This document shows, piece after piece, positions 30,760 through 37,618 of a stretch of DNA of 37,618 bases (its first letter is position 1; the number at the start of each line of letters is the position of its first letter). This stretch comes from an uncultured Pseudoflavonifractor sp. (GTDB lineage: Bacteria > Bacillota > Clostridia > Oscillospirales > Oscillospiraceae). The notes under the pieces are model-generated. The model was not told where the DNA came from. It did not search any database and saw only the letters and a program-made list of their open reading frames with translations. A program made the position numbers and the translations under genes. Location of the stretch: positions 1 through 37,618 of the forward strand of contig CANDEE010000011.1 in the NCBI GenBank assembly GCA_947383685.1. The letters run 5' to 3'.

Positions 30760-31782
30760 GTGGAACAACTGGAAAAGCTGCCGCTGCCCCTGCTGCTGTG
30801 GTTTCGGGAGAACGCCCGAACCCTCCCCTGGCGCAGCGACCCCACTCCGTACCATGTTTGGGTCTCGGAGATCATGCTCCAGCAGACCCGGGTGGCGGCG
30901 GTACTGGACTATTACGAGCGTTTTTTGGCGGCTCTGCCCAACCTGGCGGCTTTGGCGGAGTGCCCGGAGGATAAGCTGATGAAGCTGTGGCAGGGCCTTG
31001 GCTACTATAGCCGGGCCAGGAACCTTCAAAAGGCTGCCCGCCAGGTGATGGAGAATTTCGGCGGACAGTTTCCCCATACCTATGAGGACATCCGAACCCT
31101 GGCCGGAGTGGGAGACTATACCGCCGGGGCCATTTCCTCCATCGCCTTTGGCCTCCCTATCCCAGCGGTAGATGGCAACGTACTCCGGGTGGTCAGCCGT
31201 CTCACCGACGACCACCGGGATGTGACCCAGCCTCAGGTGAAGGCGGAACTTCGTTCTGCGCTGGAAAAGGTCATCCCCAGAGATATGCCCGGAGACTTCA
31301 ACCAGGCCCTCATGGATCTGGGGGCCACGGTGTGCCTTCCCAACGGCGCGCCCCTGTGCGAAAAATGCCCTGCGGCGGAATTCTGCGCGGGACGATTGAG
31401 GGGAACGGCCCAGGAACTGCCCGTAAAAGCCCCCAAAAAGGAGCGGAAAAAAGAGGAACGAATAGTTTACATAATATTAAGAGACGGCAAGGTGGCCCTC
31501 CGCCGCCGTCCGGCCCACGGCCTGCTGGCGGGGCTGTGGGAGTACCCAAACGAGATTGCTCCCTACCCCTGCCCGGTGCCGGGAAAGGTGGAGTTTGCCG
31601 CCACGGGAAAGCATATTTTTACGCACAAGGAGTGGCATATGACAGCCTACACGGTCATGGCAGAGACAAATACTCTCCCCGAGGGCTGGGTCTGGGCGGA
31701 CAAAGGAGAGTGGACCACGGTCTATGCCCTTCCCAGCGCCTTTGCTGCTTTTACTCACATTGTGGACGATAAGTTGACATAA
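30760..31782 (+). CDS. mutY: A/G-specific adenine glycosylase
   Basis: It removes adenine mispaired with 8-oxoguanine. The GTG at 30760 is preferred, with GGGGGGAGAGG just upstream; the longer frame from 30700 begins within the promoter. The 340-aa product has WRSDPTPYHVWVSEIMLQQT, the helix-hairpin-helix LAGVGDYTAGAISS with the catalytic Asp in PAVDGNVLRV, and the 4Fe-4S cluster Cys set (ATVCL, CEKCPAAEFC). A C-terminal NUDIX-like domain (HGLLAGLWEYPNE, HIFTHKEWHM) follows. All expected features are present. Confidence 0.96.
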   Translation: MEQLEKLPLPLLLWFRENARTLPWRSDPTPYHVWVSEIMLQQTRVAAVLDYYERFLAALPNLAALAECPEDKLMKLWQGLGYYSRARNLQKAARQVMENFGGQFPHTYEDIRTLAGVGDYTAGAISSIAFGLPIPAVDGNVLRVVSRLTDDHRDVTQPQVKAELRSALEKVIPRDMPGDFNQALMDLGATVCLPNGAPLCEKCPAAEFCAGRLRGTAQELPVKAPKKERKKEERIVYIILRDGKVALRRRPAHGLLAGLWEYPNEIAPYPCPVPGKVEFAATGKHIFTHKEWHMTAYTVMAETNTLPEGWVWADKGEWTTVYALPSAFAAFTHIVDDKLT

Positions 31783-31835
31783 AACTAAACCACCTCGGTA
31801 TCACCCGGATACGTTTTGGAAAGGAGGAACCCGGC

Positions 31836-33668
31836 ATGACTTTCGACGAACTGAAAGAAAAAGCCCACGCCCTGCCCCTGAAGCCCGGCGTGTATATCAT
31901 GCAGGATAAGCACAACGTGGTCATCTATGTGGGCAAGGCCAAGGCCCTGAAGAACCGGGTCTCCCAATACTTTGCCAATCTGGCCTCCCATACCGAAAAG
32001 ACCCGGGCCATGGTGGCCTCCATCGATCACTTTGACGTTATCGTAGCCGACAGTGAGTTTGAGGCCCTGGTACTGGAAAACTCCCTTATCAAGCGCCACC
32101 AGCCCCATTACAACATTCTCTTAAAGGACGATAAGGGCTATCCTTATATCCGGCTGGACGTAAAAGCTGATTATCCCCGTTTTTCCCTCAGCAACAAAAT
32201 TGCCGAGGACGGGGCCCGGTACTTTGGTCCCTACGGCAGCCGCAGCGCCACATGGGACATTGTGGAGGCCCTCCGCTCTGCGCTGAAGCTGCCCTCCTGC
32301 AACAAAAAATTCCCCCGGGACGTGGGTAGGGAACGGCCCTGCCTGAACTATCATATGGGCCTCTGCGACGGCTACTGCCGCCCGGAAATGGACCCGGAAC
32401 GGCACAAGGAGGCTATGGACCAGGCCATCCGCCTTTTGGAGGGCCAGTTCAAGGAGGTCAAGGCCGACCTCACCGCCGAGATGGAGCTTGCCGCCGGGGA
32501 AATGCGCTTTGAGAAGGCCGCCGAGCTCCGGGACAAGATCAAAGCCATTGAGCTTTTGGGGAAGCGGCAGAAGGTGGTGGCGGGTTCCCTGGCCGATACC
32601 GATGTGGTGGGCTACCACCGGGGCACGGCAAAAAGCTGCTTCGTGGTCCTCCATTATGTAGAGGGCGACCTGGCAGCCAAGGACATGGATTTGATCGAGA
32701 CGCCCATGGAGGGAGAGGAGAGCGAGGCGGTCTCCTCCCTGGTGCGGCAATATTATGTAAACCGCTCCCGGCTTCCCAGGCAGATTTTGCTCCCCTGTGA
32801 ACTGGAGGACGAAGTGCCTGTGACCCGGCTTCTGTCGGAGAACTGCGGCCACCGGGTGGAGCTGGTGACCCCTCAGCGGGGAGCCAAAATGGACCTTATT
32901 AAATTAGCCAACAAGAACGCAGTGGAGGAGGTGGAGCGGGCCACCTCGGCCTCCGAGCGGCAGTCCAAGACCTTGGAACTGCTGGGCAAAGTGCTGGGCA
33001 TGGAGCCTCCCCACCGCATTGAATCCTACGACATTTCCAACCAGGGCGCCGATGACATCGTGGCCTCCATGGTGGTCTATGTGGACGGAAAACCTCTGAA
33101 GCGGGACTACCGCCGCTTCAAACTGAAGGATATGGACGCGCCCAACGACTATGCCTCCATGGATCAGGTGCTGACCCGCCGCTTCAAACGGTATCTGGAC
33201 GGGGATGAAAAATTCTCCGGCCTGCCCGACGTGCTTTTCATTGACGGCGGTCAGGAGCATGCCCGCGTAGCGGTAGGGGTGGAGGAGAAGCTGGGTCTGT
33301 CCATCCCCGTTTACGGCATGGTGAAGGACGACCGCCACCGGACGAGAGCCCTCATGACCCCGGAGGGGGAGGAAATCGGCATCCAGCGGTATCCGGCGGT
33401 CTTTGCCTTGGTGGGCCAGATTCAGGAGGAGACCCACCGCTTTGCCATCGAATTCCACCGCCAGCAGCAGTCCCAGCGGGTAAAGGGCTCGGAGCTGGAC
33501 AAGATACCGGGTGTTGGCCCTACCCGGAGGAACGCCCTTTTGAAGCAGTTCAAAAGCGTGAAAAATATCAAGTCCGCCAGCCTGGCCGAGCTGGAGGGCG
33601 CGGTAGGGAGGGCCACAGGCAAGGTGGTCTATGATTATTTTCGTGGAAAAGAGAGGGAGGGGACATGA
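31836..33668 (+). CDS. uvrC: Excinuclease ABC subunit C
   Basis: The dual-incision nuclease of nucleotide excision repair, 610 aa. The GIY-YIG domain is at the N-terminus (GVYIMQDKHNVVIYVGKAKA) and a UVR motif lies near residues 200-235 (KAAELRDKIKAIELLGKRQK). The RNase H-like C-terminal nuclease has ESYDISNQGADDIVASMVVY and VLFIDGGQEH. A terminal helix-hairpin-helix reads IPGVGPTRRNALLKQFKS. AAAGGAGG precedes the ATG. Its TGA overlaps the start of the following lipoprotein gene. Confidence 0.97.
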   Translation: MTFDELKEKAHALPLKPGVYIMQDKHNVVIYVGKAKALKNRVSQYFANLASHTEKTRAMVASIDHFDVIVADSEFEALVLENSLIKRHQPHYNILLKDDKGYPYIRLDVKADYPRFSLSNKIAEDGARYFGPYGSRSATWDIVEALRSALKLPSCNKKFPRDVGRERPCLNYHMGLCDGYCRPEMDPERHKEAMDQAIRLLEGQFKEVKADLTAEMELAAGEMRFEKAAELRDKIKAIELLGKRQKVVAGSLADTDVVGYHRGTAKSCFVVLHYVEGDLAAKDMDLIETPMEGEESEAVSSLVRQYYVNRSRLPRQILLPCELEDEVPVTRLLSENCGHRVELVTPQRGAKMDLIKLANKNAVEEVERATSASERQSKTLELLGKVLGMEPPHRIESYDISNQGADDIVASMVVYVDGKPLKRDYRRFKLKDMDAPNDYASMDQVLTRRFKRYLDGDEKFSGLPDVLFIDGGQEHARVAVGVEEKLGLSIPVYGMVKDDRHRTRALMTPEGEEIGIQRYPAVFALVGQIQEETHRFAIEFHRQQQSQRVKGSELDKIPGVGPTRRNALLKQFKSVKNIKSASLAELEGAVGRATGKVVYDYFRGKEREGT

Positions 33669-34912
33669 AAAGCCGGACCCTTTGGGCGGGGCTCCTGCTG
33701 TCCCTTTTGGTTTCCTGTGCCGCCCCGGTGGCGGAGAGCCCTACCCCCACTCCGGTGGAAACGTCTCGGATGGTGGAGATATTGACCGATGAGGAATCTG
33801 CGGCGAACTGCGCCCAGGTCCTGCTGGACAGCCAGCCGGATGGTGGGGATTACCGCCTTTTGCCTCCGGAGGACGTAGAATTTTATCTTTCCGAGGTCTA
33901 TGGCGTCCCGGAGGGCAGCCGGGGAACGGCGGCCCTTGTCTACACCGCCGGAGGTGTGGACGCCCGGGAGCTGGCGGTAATTTATGGGACGAACGCCATT
34001 GCCTCCAATGCCGCCGCCGCTGCGCTGGAAGCATACCGACAGAACCGGGCAGGAGATTTTACGGGCTATGCCCCCGACCAGGAGGCCCTGGTGAAGAAAG
34101 GCCTTGTGATGGAGGGAAACCTTGCCCTCCTGATGATCTGCACCGCCCCGGAAGCCGCCCAAAGGGTCATAGAGGAGGACCTTTTCCATCTGACCGTCAC
34201 CCCCTACGATCCTAACGCCCAGCCTCCCGAGCCTTACGATTGGACAGACTACGTAGACGAGAACGGCTGGCGTGTCTTTGATCCGCCTAACGAGTTCGAT
34301 ATGATCCCCTACGACACTTCCGCCATTTTGGAGGCATACGCCTCCGGGGAGGAGGCTGGCCTTTCCGAGAAGGACGCCGCCGTCCTTGCCAAATGCCGGG
34401 AGGCCCTTGCCCTTGCCATAAAGCCGGGAATGACCGACTTCCAAAAGGAGCTGAACCTCCACGACTGGCTGGTGCAAAGCTATTACGGCTGCTATGACAG
34501 GACGGTCCATGACCCTTTGACCCCCATGGGCCGGGAGGACAACTTGAACCCCTATGGCCTCCTGGTCCGGGGCTATGGCGTCTGCCTTTCCTATGCCACC
34601 ACCTTTCAGCTCCTCATGGATTTGGCGGGAGTGGAGTGTATCACGGTGATCGGGGCCTCCTCCGGCTCCAGCAGCGACCACGCCTGGAATATGGTAAAGC
34701 TGGAGGGGGAATGGTACTGTGTAGACCCCACCTGGAACGCCGCTTATCAGGAGAAGCTGACAGAGGAGACCATGTGGTCCTGGCAGCACCGCTATTTCAA
34801 CGTGACCAGCCAGGAAATGCGGGACAGCGACCACCAGTGGGACTATGAGAAGATTCCAGAAGCCGCCGCCACCCGCTTCCGTTGGGACGGAACGGGGGAA
34901 CTGCCTCAATAA
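33665..34912 (+). CDS. Lipoprotein with DUF4358-like and transglutaminase-like domains
   Basis: A 415-aa surface protein whose ATG overlaps the uvrC stop (ATGA). The signal peptide ends in the lipobox LLVSCAA and is followed by a Pro/Thr-rich spacer. The N-terminal half (DVEFYLSEVYGVPEG, ELAVIYGTNAI, NLALLMICTAPEAAQ) resembles DUF4358 of clostridial lipoproteins. The C-terminal half is a transglutaminase-like fold with Cys in RGYGVCLSYATTF, His in SSDHAWNMVKL and Asp in WYCVDPTWN, a complete triad. It may act as a cell-surface protease or crosslinker. The coupling to uvrC is probably positional only. Confidence 0.85.
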   Translation: MKSRTLWAGLLLSLLVSCAAPVAESPTPTPVETSRMVEILTDEESAANCAQVLLDSQPDGGDYRLLPPEDVEFYLSEVYGVPEGSRGTAALVYTAGGVDARELAVIYGTNAIASNAAAAALEAYRQNRAGDFTGYAPDQEALVKKGLVMEGNLALLMICTAPEAAQRVIEEDLFHLTVTPYDPNAQPPEPYDWTDYVDENGWRVFDPPNEFDMIPYDTSAILEAYASGEEAGLSEKDAAVLAKCREALALAIKPGMTDFQKELNLHDWLVQSYYGCYDRTVHDPLTPMGREDNLNPYGLLVRGYGVCLSYATTFQLLMDLAGVECITVIGASSGSSSDHAWNMVKLEGEWYCVDPTWNAAYQEKLTEETMWSWQHRYFNVTSQEMRDSDHQWDYEKIPEAAATRFRWDGTGELPQ

Positions 34913-34936
34913 ACACACCCGAAAGGATGGATCACA

Positions 34937-35488
34937 ATGCGCGTCATTACAGGTACCGCCCGGGGAAGAAAATTGAAGGACCTTCCCGGTCTGGACACCC
35001 GCCCCACCACCGACAAGGTGAAGGAGTCCATCTTTAATATCGTTCAATTTGACATTGAGGGCCGCCGGGTGCTGGACTTGTTTGCCGGCACGGGTCAGTT
35101 GGGTATCGAGGCCCTGAGCCGCGGGGCGGAAAAGTGCGTTTTTGTGGACCAGAGCCGGGAGGCGGCGAAGGTCATTGGGGAGAACGTAAAGACCACCGGC
35201 TTTGAGAACCGGAGCCGGGTGGCCCAGGGGGACGCGATCTCCTTTCTCACCTCCTGCCGGGAGAAATTCGGGCTTGCTTTTTTGGACCCTCCCTATGCTT
35301 CCGACCTGCTGGATAAGGCTCTGCAAAAAATGTCGGAGATTGACATTATGACTGAAAATGGTATAATTGTCTGTGAAAGTGCCTTGGATAAGGTACTGCC
35401 CATCCTGCCTCCTCCCTATGTGATGGGCCGGGATTACCGATATGGCAAGATTAAATTGACGGTATACCACCGCAGGGCCGGTGACTGA
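34937..35488 (+). CDS. rsmD: 16S rRNA (guanine(966)-N2)-methyltransferase
   Basis: A 183-aa SAM-dependent methyltransferase that modifies G966 of 16S rRNA. It begins MRVITGTARGRKLKDLPG, followed by TRPTTDKVKESIFNI, the SAM loop VLDLFAGTGQLGIEALSRGA and the catalytic DPPY in LAFLDPPYASDL. GAAAGGATGG precedes the ATG. The rsmD-coaD order is common in Firmicutes. Confidence 0.95.
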   Translation: MRVITGTARGRKLKDLPGLDTRPTTDKVKESIFNIVQFDIEGRRVLDLFAGTGQLGIEALSRGAEKCVFVDQSREAAKVIGENVKTTGFENRSRVAQGDAISFLTSCREKFGLAFLDPPYASDLLDKALQKMSEIDIMTENGIIVCESALDKVLPILPPPYVMGRDYRYGKIKLTVYHRRAGD

Positions 35489-35514
35489 GCCTGAAGCAAG
35501 GATGTGACGCCCCC

Positions 35515-36012
35515 TTGAAAACCGCTATTTATCCCGGCAGCTTTGACCCCATCACCCTGGGGCACCTGAACATCATCAAGCGGGCCGCCGCCTGCTTTGA
35601 TAAGCTCATTGTCGCCGTCATGGTAAATTCAGAGAAGGCGGACAAGGGTCTCTTTACCCCTGCCGAGCGGGTAGAGCTGATCCGCAGGACGGTAGAAAAG
35701 CTTCCTAATGTAGAGGTAGACTACTCCTCCGCCCTGGTGGCTGAGTATGCACGGGAGAAAAAGGCCTGTACTCTGGTGAAGGGGCTGCGGGCGGTGTCCG
35801 ACTATGAATACGAGCTGCAAATGGCCCTCATTAACCGGAAGCTGAACCCCCGGTTGGAGACTATCTTCATCCCTTCCAGCGCCAAGTACACCTATATCAG
35901 TTCCAGCGTGGTGAAGGAGATGGCGGCCTACGGCGCGGACCTGAGCGACTTTGTGCCCCGGGAGATCATCGGGGATGTGGAAGAAAAAATGAAACGCAGG
36001 AGGAATCTGTAA
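35515..36012 (+). CDS. coaD: Phosphopantetheine adenylyltransferase
   Basis: The fourth step of CoA synthesis, making dephospho-CoA from phosphopantetheine and ATP. The start is TTG at 35515, which restores the conserved MKTAIYPGSFDPITLGHL N-terminus; no ATG or GTG offers it. AAGGATG lies about 11 bases before. The 165-aa product has the TxGH nucleotidyltransferase motif (TLGHLNII), KGLRAVSDYEYELQMALINR and YISSSVVKEMAAYG. Its last base overlaps the next start (TAATG). Confidence 0.96.
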   Translation: MKTAIYPGSFDPITLGHLNIIKRAAACFDKLIVAVMVNSEKADKGLFTPAERVELIRRTVEKLPNVEVDYSSALVAEYAREKKACTLVKGLRAVSDYEYELQMALINRKLNPRLETIFIPSSAKYTYISSSVVKEMAAYGADLSDFVPREIIGDVEEKMKRRRNL

Positions 36013-36533
36013 TGGCGAGCGACGTCAATGAACTGCTGGACATGCTTTTTGAGATGATCGAGGAAGCCAAAAATATGCCCTGGACCTCGGACAAGTGCAT
36101 TGTTGACCGGAGCGACGCGCTGGACCGGATCGACGAGATTCGCAGCGCGTTCCCCATGGAGCTGGCCGAGGCCAAGAAGCTGCTGGCTGCCCGGAACGAT
36201 TACCTGGCTTCCGCCAAGCGGGAAGGGGACCTCTTGATCCAGCAGGCGGAGGAAAAGGCCAGGCAGCTTTTGGCGGAGAACGAGCTGTTGAACAAGGCCA
36301 AGCGGGAAAGTGAGGAGATGCGCCGCAAGGCCGAGGAGATGGCCCGGGAGTTAAAGCAGGCCGCCAACCGTTACTGTGACGACGCCCTGCGCCGGACTGA
36401 GGAGGCGGTAGCTGAAGCCTACGACGAGATCAAGAAATCCCGGACCCGGTTCCGGGCCACCGCTGCGGGTATGACCGAGCCGACCCAGAGCCAGCCCCAG
36501 AACAAGCCCTTTGACGCTGAGCTTGATGGTTGA
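36012..36533 (+). CDS. Coiled-coil protein, unknown
   Basis: A 173-aa protein coupled to coaD by a one-base overlap. It starts MASDVNELLDMLFEMIEEAK and has a long Ala/Glu/Lys/Arg-rich helix from about residue 48 to 145, with heptad character like ATP synthase b subunits. A Pro/Gln-rich tail follows. Similar genes often follow coaD in clostridia and are sometimes labelled ATPase, but no P-loop is present here. Function unknown. Confidence 0.75.
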   Translation: MASDVNELLDMLFEMIEEAKNMPWTSDKCIVDRSDALDRIDEIRSAFPMELAEAKKLLAARNDYLASAKREGDLLIQQAEEKARQLLAENELLNKAKRESEEMRRKAEEMARELKQAANRYCDDALRRTEEAVAEAYDEIKKSRTRFRATAAGMTEPTQSQPQNKPFDAELDG

Positions 36534-36560
36534 AGCAGCCAAAAATAAGACCGGCCTTCC

Positions 36561-36595
36561 AACGGAGGGACCCATTTGGGTCCCTCCGTTTTTTT
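36561..36595 (+). terminator. Rho-independent terminator
   Basis: AACGGAGGGACCCA (36561-36574) pairs with TGGGTCCCTCCGTT (36577-36590), followed by seven T (36589-36595). It ends the rsmD-coaD unit. Confidence 0.92.
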
Positions 36596-36806
36596 ATGCC
36601 CGAAGGGGAAAAATGAACTTTTTTACCCCCGGGGAAAAAGGTCGAAAAAGGGAAAACACAATATTTTGGGGTGTGAAGGGGAGATACCTCCATAAAGTGT
36701 GGCGAAAAAATGACAAAGAGAAACAATTTATTAGAAACGTTTCAGAAACCTCCATATTTCTCCTGAAAAAAAGTAAAAATTCCCCGGAAAAAATTCAAAT
36801 AAAGTA
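36596..36806. other. AT-rich intergenic region before mraZ
   Basis: About 210 bases without a supportable gene. It holds A-tracts and a short palindrome GAAACGTTTC near 36735. Composition differs from the neighbouring genes, as is usual for a long promoter region. Confidence 0.6.
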
Positions 36807-36835
36807 TTGCATTATTGTTACAGAGCCGTTATAAT
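36807..36835 (+). promoter_or_regulatory. SigA-type promoter of the mraZ cluster
   Basis: TTGCAT (36807-36812), 17 bases, then TATAAT (36830-36835), giving a start site near 36842 and a leader of about 60 bases. Confidence 0.8.
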
Positions 36836-36840
36836 AAGAG

Positions 36841-36870
36841 GCGTAGTGGAGCGAAATGGAGCAAATGACC
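36841..36870 (+). promoter_or_regulatory. Candidate MraZ operator repeats
   Basis: Three 10-base units GCGTAGTGGA, GCGAAATGGA and GCAAATGACC lie at the predicted transcription start. TGGAG is repeated with 5-base spacing (36847-36851 and 36857-36861). MraZ in E. coli is reported to bind TGGGN direct repeats with 5-base spacers at its own promoter. The third unit is degenerate. Confidence 0.5.
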
Positions 36871-36903
36871 ATAAAAGAACATCAAAGTGGGGGAGGTGAG
36901 GAC

Positions 36904-37320
36904 ATGACCGGAACATACGAGCATTCTATCGACGCCAAGGGGCGGCTTTTCATTCCCTCCAAGCTGCGGGAGGAGCTGGGCGTGTCCTTCTACCTGGCCA
37001 TGGGCGTGGACGCCTGTTTGGCCATCTACCCCCAGGAGACCTGGGAACGCTTCACCGAAAAATTTGCTTCCCTTCCCATGAGCCAGTCCAAGGCCATGCG
37101 GCCTCTGTTTGCCAATGCCAGCAAGTGCGAGCTGGACAGTCAGGGCCGTATCGTGGTGCCCCAGAAGCTGCGGAAGTACGCCGCTCTGGACAAGGATGTG
37201 GTCATCATCGGGGTCAACGACCGGGCGGAGATTTGGTCCGCCGAAACCTGGAACGCCCAGGAGGAGGAAGAAATGACCCCGGAAAAGATGTCCGCCTGCA
37301 TGGAAGCTTTGGGCTTCTAA
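36904..37320 (+). CDS. mraZ: Transcriptional regulator MraZ
   Basis: A 138-aa DNA-binding regulator at the head of the division and cell-wall cluster. The start is the ATG at 36904, with GGAGGTGAGG before it; the frame is open from 36856 but that ATG has no ribosome site. Two AbrB-like repeats are visible: GTYEHSIDAKGRLFIPSKLR and CELDSQGRIVVPQKLRKYA. It typically represses its own operon. rsmH begins four bases after its stop. Confidence 0.96.
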   Translation: MTGTYEHSIDAKGRLFIPSKLREELGVSFYLAMGVDACLAIYPQETWERFTEKFASLPMSQSKAMRPLFANASKCELDSQGRIVVPQKLRKYAALDKDVVIIGVNDRAEIWSAETWNAQEEEEMTPEKMSACMEALGF

Positions 37321-37324
37321 GGTC

Positions 37325-37589
37325 ATGGAGGAACAGTATTCCCACCGCCCGGTGCTGCTGGACGAGTGCATTGAGGGCTTACATATCAAGCCCGATGGAG
37401 TTTACGTTGACGGTACTCTGGGCCGGGCGGGCCACTCCCGGGAAATCGCCAGGCGGCTCACCACGGGCCATCTTTACTGCATTGACCGGGATGCCGCCGC
37501 CATTGAGGCTGCGGAGGAGCGGCTGGGGCCCTGGATGGACAAGGTGACCCTGCTCCGCGGTAACTTTACGGATTTGGAAATGCTTCTCG
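37325..37589 (+). CDS. rsmH: 16S rRNA (cytosine(1402)-N4)-methyltransferase, 5' part
   Basis: The first 88 codons of rsmH (mraW), cut by the end of the contig. SHRPVLLDECIEGL and the SAM-binding DGTLGRAGHSREIARR are characteristic, as is LYCIDRDAAAIEAA. The canonical motif is DGTxGxGGHS, so Arg-Ala replaces the Gly pair in part. The order mraZ-rsmH is standard. The apparent continuation after 37589 is adapter sequence. Confidence 0.93.
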
Positions 37590-37618
37590 AGATCGGAAGA
37601 GCGTCGTGTAGGGAAAGA
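37590..37618. other. Illumina adapter sequence at the contig end
   Basis: The terminal 29 bases start AGATCGGAAGAGCGTCGTGT and match the standard TruSeq read-through adapter. They are an assembly artefact and should be trimmed. The last ~9 codons of the rsmH frame come from this sequence. Confidence 0.95.

Noticed and set aside
1..37618. tRNA, rRNA or CRISPR array
   Set aside because: No cloverleaf-like gene, rRNA segment or regular repeat-spacer array was recognised by eye on either strand.

Overview
The window reads as a contig end from a spore-forming, GC-rich Clostridia genome, most like the gut Oscillospiraceae (Flavonifractor/Intestinimonas/Lawsonibacter-type relatives). This placement rests on protein flavour and gene order, not on a marker gene. 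Strong AGGAGG-type ribosome sites, frequent ATGA overlaps, GTG/TTG starts and a sporulation sigma factor all fit. The last 29 bases (37590-37618) match the Illumina TruSeq adapter and are not biological.

Layout. 1-970: 3' part of an antibiotic-resistance-type ABC-F gene. 971-2254: purA (minus). 2465-11137: a long co-directional run with ddl, murF, a second ABC-F ATPase, a YdcF/SanA-like protein, prfA, an unknown 89-aa protein, the Sua5-type tsaC, a DUF4180 protein, a small helical protein and an HD-domain protein. 11215-13279: coaE and an M18 aminopeptidase. 13330-14595: a secreted serpin lipoprotein (minus). 14737-15423: a DivIVA-like protein. 15467-17269: a Na/Pi cotransporter with a PhoU-like tail (minus). 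17458-21072: a minus-strand operon of a dihydroorotase-like protein, a small membrane protein, an OMP-decarboxylase-like protein and a histidine-phosphatase/acetyltransferase fusion.

21441-30633: sigK, the late mother-cell sporulation sigma factor, split in two. Its 3' part (21441-21938) and 5' part (30427-30633) are separated by about 8.5 kb of AT-richer DNA that behaves as a sigK-intervening ('skin'-like) element. The element carries two large serine recombinases, a KilA-N protein and an apparent cargo: an HExxH protein, a DUF4143-type ATPase and an OLD-family ATPase/TOPRIM nuclease. Precise removal at the KK codons would rebuild a 230-aa pro-SigK. 30760-37589: mutY, uvrC, a transglutaminase-like lipoprotein, rsmD, coaD, a coiled-coil protein, then mraZ and the start of rsmH, the head of the division/cell-wall cluster.

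The most notable observations are: (1) the sigK element with candidate anti-phage cargo, in a sigK that also keeps its pro-sequence; (2) an operon in which both the dihydroorotase and the OMP-decarboxylase homologues have lost their metal-binding or catalytic residues, suggesting a paired pseudoenzyme or repurposed system; (3) a serpin with an inhibitory-type hinge in a probable gut commensal. All functions are read from sequence by recognition alone; no database search was run.
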